DNA from: Bacteroidia bacterium
GTDB taxonomy: Bacteria > Bacteroidota > Bacteroidia > SpSt-205
Direction: 5' to 3'
DNA: 64,000 nucleotides
NCBI GenBank assembly: GCA_026003235.1
Contig: BPGW01000008.1
Coordinates: 62,001 to 126,000, forward strand
In this document: one piece after another, positions 31,992 to 40,728 of the stretch
Layout: each line of letters opens with the position of its first letter
Numbering within the stretch: position 1 is the first letter of the stretch
Program-made: the position numbers and the translations under genes
The notes under the pieces: generated by a model
The model's database searches: none
Told to the model about the DNA's origin: nothing
Seen by the model: the letters and a program-made list of their open reading frames with translations, nothing else

Positions 31992-33995
31992 TCAGGGAGC
32001 AAAGGAGTACGCTTCCACTTGGCCTTCGCTAAGCAGGTAAAGGCGCTCAGCAAAAGGATCCACCTCTATGTCGGAGGTGGCGGAAAGGCGCAGGGGACCC
32101 AGCACCTTTTTGAAGCGCAGTTCGCACCGGCTTTTGTCAAAGAGGTACGCGGCTACGTTTTTATTGTCTTCCATGCCGAGGGAGAAGTGGAGGTTCTCGT
32201 AGGTGCCCATGCGCTGGGTGCGCCGTTGGACGATTTTTTCCCAGGTCATTTCGGCCATGAAGGCGGAAGCTACAGCGCCGAAAGCGTAGCCGGTGGCGGT
32301 GAGGGTTTTTTTGAGGGAGATGGCCAAGCTGGGTCGGTCTCCGGACTGCGGGTCAGGGGCTACGGTCTGGATGGCCTTGAAGGTGAGGTAGGTGGAGGCG
32401 GCGTAGCCTGCCAGCGAGAGCGCCCCTCCGACAAAGCGTATCAGCGGGGAGAAAGCGGGTGCCGGCCTCTCAAAGCTGCACACCACTTGGCCTTGTTCGT
32501 TCAGGCCCCAGAGGGAGGAGCCGTTCCAGATCCAGAGGCGGCCTTTTTCCCAGGCGATGCCCTGGGCTGGATCCGACAGAAGGAGTTTGAGGGGCTGGCC
32601 GATGGGCTGGGGGGTTGTGCCTGGGCCGTCCCACCGGTAGACTTGCCCCGTCTCGTCTACGATATAAGCCTGGAAGAGGCTTCCTTCGCTGCGCACGGCA
32701 AAAGGCAGGTTCATACGCCGCTTGAGGGGCTTCTCCCAGAGGACTTCGCCTTCTTCGCTGAGGTACTGGATGCGGCGGGTGGTTTGAACCAGCAGGCCCC
32801 CTGGCACGTTTTGGGCAGCCAAGGGGGTTCCAATCAGGCGCTTAGGTCGCTTGAAGAGGAACCGTCCCGCTTTGAGGTCCAGCACGTCTACTTCTACAGC
32901 CCAATCGTCGGGCAGATTACGGCCAGAGGTGAAGGCGCGCTCCCGCTGGAAAAGCAGGAAGATCCGGTCTTCAGAGAGGGGAATGTACCCAGCTAGGAGA
33001 CCAGGGGTTTTGAGCCTTTCCCCCCAGCGGTTTTGACCGGTCTCGTAATCCAATAGGAAAGCCAAAGGAGGGGTAAGGAGGGCATTGCCGGTGGGCCGTT
33101 GGGTAGAACCCAGTGGTAAGTCATCGGTGAAAAGCAAGAGGCCCTGCGCCGTGCTGAAGGCCAGTAGGACGTTGTCTCGGCTGAGCGGGATGGGCTTTTC
33201 CCAAGCCGGTTCGCCGGAGTCTTGGCGTACGGCAATCAGGCGGCCTCGTCCGTAGGCGCAGACGAGGTTGCGCTCTTCGTCAATGAAGACGTAGGTGCCT
33301 GTCATGGGCCGCAGGTTGAAGCGCTTGACGAAGGGTTGGCGCCAGCGCTTTTGTCCGGTGCGGGCATCTACGGCGTAAAGGGCGCGCTGCGTGAGATAGT
33401 AGACGGTGTTTTCGTGGACAGCGAGGTTGCTGTAGAGGTTTTCCACGGGCTCGTCACCGGCCAGCTGTTCCCACAGCACATCGCCTGAGAGGGCATCTAC
33501 GGCCATAAGGCGAGACACTTGCATACTGAGGGTTTTGCTGGGGTCTTTGGGGCCTTCGCCGAAAAGCACGACGGCGCGGGCGGCCGGGACTACGGTGCGG
33601 CCTGTGGTACGGTTCATGCGGCGGCGCATCTGATCGGCATCGTACACGATACGGCCGGTGTAAGGGTTCAGGATGAGGTAAGGCTGAAGGGCTGCCTGGA
33701 GGTTCTGGAAGGAACCGGTAGCGCTTTCTGTCTGGCTGGGCGGGCTGAGGGTGCCCCCTTCCCAGAGGGGGGATGGGCCCAGGGGCCGCCAGCTCTCTGC
33801 GGGCACTCGGTCGCAGGCCGAACAGCGCCAGAGCACCTGGCCCGTCTCACCGGAGAGGGCCCAGACGCCTTCTTTGCCGCTCATCACGAGGAGGTTGCCA
33901 TCTTCGCCCAGCTCAATATGCGCATTGCGGGGCACGCTTACTTGCCATAGGGGACCTTGCGCCCACAGAAGCCCCACCCAAAGCACCTTGCGCAT
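31992..33995 (-). CDS. PQQ-like beta-propeller repeat protein
   Basis: Repeated VYYLTQRALYAVDARTGQKRW-type blades; signal peptide MRKVLWVGLLWAQ; start after TATCTTTG (5 nt gap). Confidence 0.78.
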   Translation of the reverse strand: MRKVLWVGLLWAQGPLWQVSVPRNAHIELGEDGNLLVMSGKEGVWALSGETGQVLWRCSACDRVPAESWRPLGPSPLWEGGTLSPPSQTESATGSFQNLQAALQPYLILNPYTGRIVYDADQMRRRMNRTTGRTVVPAARAVVLFGEGPKDPSKTLSMQVSRLMAVDALSGDVLWEQLAGDEPVENLYSNLAVHENTVYYLTQRALYAVDARTGQKRWRQPFVKRFNLRPMTGTYVFIDEERNLVCAYGRGRLIAVRQDSGEPAWEKPIPLSRDNVLLAFSTAQGLLLFTDDLPLGSTQRPTGNALLTPPLAFLLDYETGQNRWGERLKTPGLLAGYIPLSEDRIFLLFQRERAFTSGRNLPDDWAVEVDVLDLKAGRFLFKRPKRLIGTPLAAQNVPGGLLVQTTRRIQYLSEEGEVLWEKPLKRRMNLPFAVRSEGSLFQAYIVDETGQVYRWDGPGTTPQPIGQPLKLLLSDPAQGIAWEKGRLWIWNGSSLWGLNEQGQVVCSFERPAPAFSPLIRFVGGALSLAGYAASTYLTFKAIQTVAPDPQSGDRPSLAISLKKTLTATGYAFGAVASAFMAEMTWEKIVQRRTQRMGTYENLHFSLGMEDNKNVAAYLFDKSRCELRFKKVLGPLRLSATSDIEVDPFAERLYLLSEGQVEAYSFAP

Positions 33996-34083
33996 ACAAG
34001 CAAAGATACGACTCGGCCTATAGTTCAGCAGGGGTACTTGCATTTGTCAGAAAAGTCCTACCTTTGCCCCAAACTCAACGCGT

Positions 34084-34458
34084 ATGAGAGCGTTAGTACT
34101 TCTCTTCGGTGCAAGCGTCATGCTTGCTGGGCTTGAAGCCCGCGCAGTAGAGATGACCGCCTTTACGGGCACCTCGGTCAGCATGGCTACCACGACAGTT
34201 AAGAAGGCTGTCCCGCAAAAGGCCGAAAAGCAAAAGGCCTCTTTCTTTCAGCGGGTGAAATCCTTCTTTGCTGGTTTGGCGGAGCGACTAGGCGGATGGG
34301 CGCCTTTCTCCCTGATCGTGCTGGCGATTCTCACACCGCCGATGGCCGTGGGGATCGCCTCTGACTGGGACCCGGACAAGGTGCTCATAGCCATGCTGCT
34401 TACCGCCTTGTGTTATTTGCCAGGGGTTATTTACGCTATCATCCAGGCAAGCCGCTAA
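34084..34458 (+). CDS. YqaE/Pmp3-like small membrane protein
   Basis: C-terminal ILTPPMAVGIASDWDPDKVLIAMLLTALCYLPGVIYAIIQ. Confidence 0.7.
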   Translation: MRALVLLFGASVMLAGLEARAVEMTAFTGTSVSMATTTVKKAVPQKAEKQKASFFQRVKSFFAGLAERLGGWAPFSLIVLAILTPPMAVGIASDWDPDKVLIAMLLTALCYLPGVIYAIIQASR

Positions 34459-34487
34459 AGGCGGTACCCTACAGGGTGCCGTAGGTA

Positions 34488-34522
34488 GGGCCCCCGCTTT
34501 GCTGGGGGCCCTTGTTATTTTT
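34488..34522 (+). terminator. Rho-independent terminator
   Basis: GGGCCCCCGC-TTT-GCTGGGGGCCC followed by TTGTTATTTTT. Confidence 0.8.
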
Positions 34523-34527
34523 GTGGG

Positions 34528-34836
34528 GTGCCACGGTTTGCCCGACGGCTGGTATGGATAGGGGTGCTGATCGCTCCGCTGGCCTTTGGGGGCTTGCCCG
34601 CCGAGTGGGTGGAAAATGGCCCTTTTCGCTGTCCTTCTCGGCTCCTTCTGGAAGTAGATTGTCCTGGCTGTGGGCTTACACGGGCTACTTACCACGCTTT
34701 GCATGGACACTGGGAGCGGGCTTGGGATTACAATCCGCTGGTAGCGGTAGCGCTTCCTGTGGGGGTGGGGCTGTGGCTATATTGGCTGTGGCAGGAGAGA
34801 AAGGTCTGGCGGCCTCCACGCTCTCGTGGAGAGTAG
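34528..34836 (+). CDS. DUF2752 family protein
   Basis: 102 aa; VDCPGCGLTRATYHALHGHWERAWDYNPLV; GTG start 4 nt after TATTTTTG. Confidence 0.8.
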   Translation: MPRFARRLVWIGVLIAPLAFGGLPAEWVENGPFRCPSRLLLEVDCPGCGLTRATYHALHGHWERAWDYNPLVAVALPVGVGLWLYWLWQERKVWRPPRSRGE

Positions 34837-34899
34837 CGGACTCGAACCGCTGACCTTCGGCTTGCAAAGCCGACGCTCTACCAACTGAGCTAACTCCCC
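34827..34899 (-). tRNA. tRNA-Ala(TGC)
   Basis: GGGGAGTTAGCTCAGTTGGTAGAGCGTCGGCTTTGCAAGCCGAAGGTCAGCGGTTCGAGTCCGCTACTCTCCA; cloverleaf folds, G3:U70 present, no encoded CCA. Confidence 0.95.
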
Positions 34900-34933
34900 A
34901 CCCTGGCTTGCTTGCAGCAAAAGACCACCTCCG

Positions 34934-35007
34934 TGGGCCTGCGTGGAGTCGAACCACGGACCTCGACATTATCAGTGTCGCGCTCTAACCAACTGAGCTA
35001 CAGGCCC
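34934..35007 (-). tRNA. tRNA-Ile(GAT)
   Basis: GGGCCTGTAGCTCAGTTGGTTAGAGCGCGACACTGATAATGTCGAGGTCCGTGGTTCGACTCCACGCAGGCCCA; anticodon loop CTGATAA. Confidence 0.95.
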
Positions 35008-35039
35008 AGTGGGTGCAAAGGTAAGAACTTCCCAGCATA

Positions 35040-36194
35040 TCAAGGGAGGGCCTGCGTCTCTTGGCGAGCCCAGAGGTATGTGCCGATGCGGGGCAGAAGC
35101 CGTTCTGTCCGCTCCAGTTCTACCTTGTCGGGCAGGCTGTGTAAGAAAAGCTCAGCGATAGCCAAGCTCTCTCCCGAAGCCTCGCTCCAGAAGGGCAGGT
35201 ACAGGATCGCTGCAGGAGCGTGCTCGTAAAGGGCCCCAGGGATGGTAGGGCATCCTTTCGGGGCCGGATGGATAAGATAGGGCCGCCGCTCATGGGCAGC
35301 GACCACCAGGGCGCCTGAGGTGGCTTCTTTCCCTTCAGCGTAGGGAAGCGCGTAGTGAGCCCGCACGACCCAGCCAGCCCCCTCCCTCAGGTACACCACC
35401 CCACCCAAGACAGGCAAGTCCTTCCCAAGCTGTTCCAAAAGGCGACGAAGAAAAACAGCTATAGCCGCCGCATACGAACGCTGCATCAGACCTTCGTACC
35501 CCAGGAAAAAAGCCTCTTCCGCTCGGCGCTTACGGTCTATTTCGCGCAGCTTAGTCAGCTCGGCTACAGTCTCTTCCAAGGCAGCTTTTTGCTGCTCGGC
35601 TTTTTCGCGCAGTTGGCGCTCTGCTTCTTCCTTAGCAAGTACGGTTTTCAGTATATCCTTATAGGCCGCCAGGCCCAAGAAGGCGGCTATGGCCATAGCG
35701 CCTGTAAGTACAGCGTAGCGTAGGGAGCCGTAGCTCAAGCTATCGGGAGGCAAATACGCCAGGTAAGGCTGCACCAGCGCTGTGAGAAGGGAGAGCAGGG
35801 TAGCTGTACCAATGAGGCTATAGGCATACCTTATCTCTTGGAGGGGATCCAGGAGGAGAAGAGCCCCGTACCCCGCCACAAAAACAGCCCACCACAGAAG
35901 CCCTCCATGAAGCGGGGTGTGAAATGCTGCTTCTATCAGGAGGGGCAGGTAAGCCAGACTCGCTATAAGCAACCGTACGAGAGGATGGTCTTGTGTGGCA
36001 GGCAGGTAGAGCAGGAGCACCACAGCCAGGTACACGAAACTCCCCCCTGCGTACACGAGCCAGTAAAACTGGTGCGCTTCAGGGGAAAGGGGGAGAAGCC
36101 TACCTAAGATAGCTGTGAGCCAGTAAGAGCCCCATACCAGCCATCCAATCCAGCGCGCCTTTTGCAGTCGGATTTGCCCGGCCTCAGCTTGCAT
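35040..36194 (-). CDS. Membrane sensor-like protein: multi-TM, coiled coil, GAF-like C-terminus
   Basis: 384 aa; TM segments then AKEEAERQLREKAEQQKAALEETVAELTKLREIDRKRR coiled coil and a GAF-like domain; TACCTTTG 5 nt before ATG. Confidence 0.6.
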   Translation of the reverse strand: MQAEAGQIRLQKARWIGWLVWGSYWLTAILGRLLPLSPEAHQFYWLVYAGGSFVYLAVVLLLYLPATQDHPLVRLLIASLAYLPLLIEAAFHTPLHGGLLWWAVFVAGYGALLLLDPLQEIRYAYSLIGTATLLSLLTALVQPYLAYLPPDSLSYGSLRYAVLTGAMAIAAFLGLAAYKDILKTVLAKEEAERQLREKAEQQKAALEETVAELTKLREIDRKRRAEEAFFLGYEGLMQRSYAAAIAVFLRRLLEQLGKDLPVLGGVVYLREGAGWVVRAHYALPYAEGKEATSGALVVAAHERRPYLIHPAPKGCPTIPGALYEHAPAAILYLPFWSEASGESLAIAELFLHSLPDKVELERTERLLPRIGTYLWARQETQALP

Positions 36195-36199
36195 GGCCT

Positions 36200-36227
36200 C
36201 AAAGGTAGCGGCTATACGCTACCTTTG
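36200..36227. promoter_or_regulatory. Palindromic divergent promoter pair
   Basis: CAAAGGTAGCG-gctata-CGCTACCTTTG: both arms contain the TACCTTTG -7 box. Confidence 0.7.
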
Positions 36228-36244
36228 CGAGGGCCTTTGCTATC

Positions 36245-37486
36245 ATGCGCTGGATAGGGTTGGTGGGCTGGGTGCTGGTGTGGGGGCAGGACACCGTCTG
36301 GTACACGGTGGAGCAGGTGGAGCGGCTTTTTCTGGAGCGAAACCTTCTTTTGATTGCGCAGAAGCTGCGTATAGACGCCGAAAAAGCGCTGGTATGGCAG
36401 GCTCGTCTCTGGCCTAACCCCCAACTGACCTTAGACCAGATAGACATTTTTACCCGTGCGGAGGGGCCTTTGCCTCCCTTTTTAGAGACGCCGCGCATCA
36501 ACCAGATTGCTGGGAACCTTTCGCAAACCTTGCTTACCGCAGGCAAGCGACTCAAAGGGGTGGCCCTGGCCGAAGCTTCGCTTCGCCTGCAGGAGGCGGC
36601 TTTGGCAGAGCTGCTCAGGCAACTGCGCTATGAGCTGCGACTCGGGGTCTATGGACTGGCTCGGGATCAATTCCTGATAAGCCTTTTCGTGGAGCAGGCC
36701 CACCTTTTGGAATCTTTGGCTAAGCGCTACCGTAGCCTCAGCCAGTCTGCGTTGGTGCCTTTGCCTGAATACCTGCGCGTAGAGAACCTGGCTCTGCAAG
36801 TGCAGGCGGATTTGCGTTCTGTGCGCCAGCGGTGGGAAGAAGGCCAGCATACCCTACGCCGCCTCCTGCATCTTGAAGCAGGCAGCCCGGTAGTCTGGAT
36901 AGATACGACGGGTCTGGCGGCCGCGCTGGCCCAGGAACCTCCCCCGTTGGATACGCTTTTGAGCTGGGTTTCCTCAAGGCCAGATGTACGAATGGCCCAA
37001 GCTCGGCGAGAATACGCCGTGTGCTCGTGGGAGCTGGAGAAAGCCATGGCCGTGCCCAATGTGGACGCTCTCGTTTCGTATGACCGACTGGGGGGGTATC
37101 AGTTTCCGCAGTGGGGAGTAGGCTTTAGTATGGCGCTGCCGGTCTTCAACCGGAACCAGGGGCGTATCCTTGCCGCAAGGAAGGCCGCCGAAGCTGCCCA
37201 AGCCGAATGGGAAGCGGCGTACCTCACGGCGCAGTCCGAAGTACTCTGGGCTTGGCGCAATTACCAGGTGGTGCGCAGCCAGTGGGAAAAAACCGATTTG
37301 GGGCTCTTGGAACGCTATCGCCAAGCAGAAGCTGCTTACCGGGAAAACCTCCTGGCCGGTCGCGTGAGCTTCCTGGCGTATGTGGATTTCTTCCAGAGTT
37401 ATCGGGACCTGGTGAGTAAGATAGCCGACCTGGCGTACGCCTATCAGGCGGCCTGGAATCAGATGGCTTATGCGACGGGTCGGTAA
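36245..37486 (+). CDS. TolC family outer membrane efflux protein
   Basis: 413 aa; WYTVEQVERLFLERNLLLIAQKLRIDAEKALVWQARLWPNPQL and coiled-coil repeats. Confidence 0.87.
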   Translation: MRWIGLVGWVLVWGQDTVWYTVEQVERLFLERNLLLIAQKLRIDAEKALVWQARLWPNPQLTLDQIDIFTRAEGPLPPFLETPRINQIAGNLSQTLLTAGKRLKGVALAEASLRLQEAALAELLRQLRYELRLGVYGLARDQFLISLFVEQAHLLESLAKRYRSLSQSALVPLPEYLRVENLALQVQADLRSVRQRWEEGQHTLRRLLHLEAGSPVVWIDTTGLAAALAQEPPPLDTLLSWVSSRPDVRMAQARREYAVCSWELEKAMAVPNVDALVSYDRLGGYQFPQWGVGFSMALPVFNRNQGRILAARKAAEAAQAEWEAAYLTAQSEVLWAWRNYQVVRSQWEKTDLGLLERYRQAEAAYRENLLAGRVSFLAYVDFFQSYRDLVSKIADLAYAYQAAWNQMAYATGR

Positions 37487-37624
37487 GCTGACTTAGGGGA
37501 GACCTGCCAGCGAGAAGGACAAGACCGCCAAGCAAGCGAAGCGAGAAAACCTGACCGGACTGTCCTGTGGAAATCCCTTTTCTTTTCCGCAGGCGCGTGC
37601 GGGTCCTACCTTACATTTGTGGAT

Positions 37625-38170
37625 ATGGACGCCCGCAGTCGCATCCTGGAGGCCGCCATCCAGGAATTTGCCCAATACGGCTATGACGGGGCACGGCTGG
37701 AGCGCATCGCTCGGGCCGCTCAGGTGCACACAGCCCAGATTCACTATTACTTCCGCTCTAAGAAAGGCCTCTACGAAGCGGTGCAGGCCCACCTTCAGCC
37801 TCCTTCGCTGGAAGAAGTGATGGAGCCTCTCAAAGCAGCGGACTTGCCTCTGCCTCAGCGGGTGCAGGAGTTTTACCGGCGTTTCTATACCGCTACGCAG
37901 GCTTTGGGGTGGGAAGGAGGGAACTGGGCTTTGCTGCCGCCTCTCCTACGGGACCCTCGGGCCCTGGAGATGGCTCCTTGGATAGAGGCCCTCACCCAGG
38001 CCCAGCAGGTGGGACTTGTGCGGCGGTGGCCTCTACGCTTTGTGCTGAGCCTGCAATGGAGCCTGGCCATGGAGCCTCTCTGGTACGCCTTTCCCCCCGA
38101 AGCCCGAGAAAAGCACTACCTAGAAGAGGCCCCACGCCTTTTCTGGGAAGCGGTGAAGGCCATTCCCTGA
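37625..38170 (+). CDS. TetR/AcrR family transcriptional regulator
   Basis: RILEAAIQEFAQYGYDGARLERIARAAQVHTAQIHYYFRSKKGLYEAV; TACATTTG 5 nt before ATG. Confidence 0.92.
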   Translation: MDARSRILEAAIQEFAQYGYDGARLERIARAAQVHTAQIHYYFRSKKGLYEAVQAHLQPPSLEEVMEPLKAADLPLPQRVQEFYRRFYTATQALGWEGGNWALLPPLLRDPRALEMAPWIEALTQAQQVGLVRRWPLRFVLSLQWSLAMEPLWYAFPPEAREKHYLEEAPRLFWEAVKAIP

Positions 38171-38187
38171 CCGTTACCTTTGCGCCC

Positions 38188-39078
38188 ATGGGGTGGAGAC
38201 TGCTCACGCTCATAGCCGTTCTCTGGGGGCAGGATACGGTGAAAAAGCCCTGGCGTGTGGAGGCGCTTTTAGGTCTGCAGGCAGCGCAGACGGCCCTCTC
38301 AAACTGGCAGGCAGGGGGCCAGAACCAGCTTGGGGCGGGCCTACAGGGGCACCTCAAGGGGCTTTATGCGCGGCGACGCTACACTTTTTCAGTAGACCTT
38401 TCGGGTCAGTACGGCGTTTTGCGTGTGGTGCCCCAGCGCACCTACCGCAAAACGCAGGATTTTGCCCTGCTGGTGATGCAGGCAGAGCGTAGCTTCCAGG
38501 AAGAAGGGAGGGTAGCCCTGTCCCTTCTCGCAGATGCCCGAACCCAGTGGGCACCGAGTTATGCGTATGTAGGCGACTCTGTGGTGAAGCCGGCTACGTC
38601 GGCGTTTCTGGCGCCATTGTACGGGCAATTTGCGGTGGGTCTGCGTTACCGGCCGGTGAAGGGCTGGTCCCTGGTCTTCTCGCCGCTTTCGGGGCGGGTT
38701 ACCTGGGTGCGCCTTCAGTACCTGGCGGATGCGGGGGCTTTTGGCTTGCCACCGGCTGAGCGGGATAGTGCAGGAGAGGTCGTGCGCCCTGCCCGCCAAG
38801 CCCTGTGGGAAGCAGGGGGGCGTTTTACCTCGCGGCTTGCGCTTACGCCTGTAAAAGGGCTCCAGGTAAGCCATTTTCTGGATGCTTTTGGGAGCTACAC
38901 GCAACGGCCATGGGGGCCTGTCGTGGTATCTCAGCTCCAAGCGGCCTATGCACTGCGAAAGTGGCTGGCGATCACCCTCACCCAACAGGCCCTTTACGAT
39001 CCTCGCCTGCCTCGCGCTCAGCGCCTCCAGCTGCTCACCAGCTGGAGCTTAGCCTTGACGTATACGATGAGTCCGTAG
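38188..39078 (+). CDS. DUF3078-like outer-membrane-associated protein
   Basis: Signal peptide MGWRLLTLIAVLWGQ; ALSNWQAGGQNQLGAGLQG and beta-rich remainder; TACCTTTG 5 nt before ATG. Confidence 0.7.
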   Translation: MGWRLLTLIAVLWGQDTVKKPWRVEALLGLQAAQTALSNWQAGGQNQLGAGLQGHLKGLYARRRYTFSVDLSGQYGVLRVVPQRTYRKTQDFALLVMQAERSFQEEGRVALSLLADARTQWAPSYAYVGDSVVKPATSAFLAPLYGQFAVGLRYRPVKGWSLVFSPLSGRVTWVRLQYLADAGAFGLPPAERDSAGEVVRPARQALWEAGGRFTSRLALTPVKGLQVSHFLDAFGSYTQRPWGPVVVSQLQAAYALRKWLAITLTQQALYDPRLPRAQRLQLLTSWSLALTYTMSP

Positions 39079-39150
39079 CTCCGAATCCATCTTTGCAACA
39101 TTTGGCGCAGGGGAGCGTATATTTAGGAGAAGAAAGGCTTGTGGCTTCGT

Positions 39151-40728
39151 ATGCGGCAGCAAAAACCGTTTTCCGCAGCGCTGTTGGCCGAGCTGCGCCA
39201 GCAGACGCCTTTTCTGGCGGTCCAGGCCTGGGACCTTGAGTACGCCGTCCGCAAAATCAATGGCGTAGTAGCCAAAGCCGGCTACAAGCCTAAGATCCTG
39301 ACGGGTAGCTTAGACGAGGAGGATCGTGAAACGCTCCTCACACTGGCCCGCACTACAAGGCTATTCTGTATGTTTGTGGGGCTCTCAGAAAGCTATGCGG
39401 GATGGGAGTCTTCGTCAAGGAGGGGCTCTTTGTTTTACAATACGATTAGCGGGCTGCGAGAACTTTTATTTCAAGTGTGGCGGCAGAGGCTTCCCCTCAC
39501 GGTAGCTATAGTAGATCGGGTGGTGGAGCTTCCGGCTTCGCTGCAGATAGAGCGGCCGGTGATGTTGCGGCTGGATAGGCCTGAGGTAGGCGATGTGGAG
39601 CTGGCTTTGCAGCGGTACCCAGACGCCTTGCAGGTGTGGAAAAGGTTCTCTCGCAGCGACCAACAGCTCCTTACCGAAGCGCTGTTTTCGCATGCCAGCT
39701 ATCGGGCTGGGGCGCATATGCTGGCTCGTTGGCTCACGCAGTTTGATACGATAGAGGAGGTGCTTTTGGCGGTGCAGAAGAACCGATCGGGGGCTTTTTT
39801 GATGAATCGGACGCTCCAGCAGGTAGAGATCGATCCGGAGGAGGTAACCATAGGAGGCATGCCAGGTCTGCGGCAGTGGTTGTGGGAAGTGGAGGGGGCC
39901 TTTACAGAGGAGGGGCGAGCGTTTGGGTTGCAGCCTCCTCGCGGGGTTCTTTTGGTGGGGGTGCCGGGCACAGGCAAGAGCCTGGCTGCGAAGCTCGCGG
40001 CTCACGCCTGGAACCTTCCTCTGGTGCGCCTGGACTTGCCCGCCGTCTTCGGCCCTTACATAGGGGAGAGTGAGGCCTACATGCGAGAAACCTTGGCCAG
40101 CTTAGAAGCTTTCGGTCCCGCCGTCGTGCTGCTGGACGAACTGGATAAACTCTTTGTCAAAGAGACCTCCTCCACGGGCACGCAAGAGCGGGTTCGGGCC
40201 TATCTCCTGACCTGGATGCAAGAACGAAGGGAGGGCAGCGTGATTTTTGCCACCGCCAACGACCTGACGATGGTCCCCCCTGAACTGGTGCGGCGAGGCC
40301 GGATAGATGAGGTGTTTTTTGTGGACCTGCCCACCTTTTCCGAGCGCAAAGAGATATGGGAGGTCATGCTAAACCGGCATGTGTTTCGTCACCAGGCTCA
40401 GCGGCGGCCCATCTATGCGCGGTGGAAGGTGACGCCTCCCTCTCCGGAGGACTTTGACTTGGATAAGTTAGCGGCCCACACAGAGGGCTTCACCGGGGCC
40501 GAGATTGAGGAGGCTGTTCGGAAGGCGCTTTACCAGTCGTTTGCTTTGCGTCAGGCGATGGCCATGCGGCATCTGACAGGGGCCCTGGAGGAAATTATCC
40601 CGCAGGCCTATACCCAGGTAGAGCAGATACATAAGCTCCGGCGCTTGGTGCGGGAAGGCCGTGTCCGTTCGGTGTCCCCTTCGGACGAAGAGCCTGTCCG
40701 AATCCCTTACTACGGGTCTGAGGTATGA
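39151..40728 (+). CDS. Ycf46-like AAA+ ATPase (paralog 1, intact Walker motifs)
   Basis: [62 protein letters not shown]. Confidence 0.85.
   Translation: MRQQKPFSAALLAELRQQTPFLAVQAWDLEYAVRKINGVVAKAGYKPKILTGSLDEEDRETLLTLARTTRLFCMFVGLSESYAGWESSSRRGSLFYNTISGLRELLFQVWRQRLPLTVAIVDRVVELPASLQIERPVMLRLDRPEVGDVELALQRYPDALQVWKRFSRSDQQLLTEALFSHASYRAGAHMLARWLTQFDTIEEVLLAVQKNRSGAFLMNRTLQQVEIDPEEVTIGGMPGLRQWLWEVEGAFTEEGRAFGLQPPRGVLLVGVPGTGKSLAAKLAAHAWNLPLVRLDLPAVFGPYIGESEAYMRETLASLEAFGPAVVLLDELDKLFVKETSSTGTQERVRAYLLTWMQERREGSVIFATANDLTMVPPELVRRGRIDEVFFVDLPTFSERKEIWEVMLNRHVFRHQAQRRPIYARWKVTPPSPEDFDLDKLAAHTEGFTGAEIEEAVRKALYQSFALRQAMAMRHLTGALEEIIPQAYTQVEQIHKLRRLVREGRVRSVSPSDEEPVRIPYYGSEV

Noticed and set aside
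32019-32996. 325 aa plus-strand ORF opposite the PQQ-like gene
   Set aside because: Low-complexity Gly/Glu/Val/Ala composition typical of antisense ORFs; no domain.
39139-39150. TTG start at 39139 for the first AAA+ gene
   Set aside because: ATG at 39151 is in frame and better aligned with the second paralog's N-terminus; the exact start is not proven.
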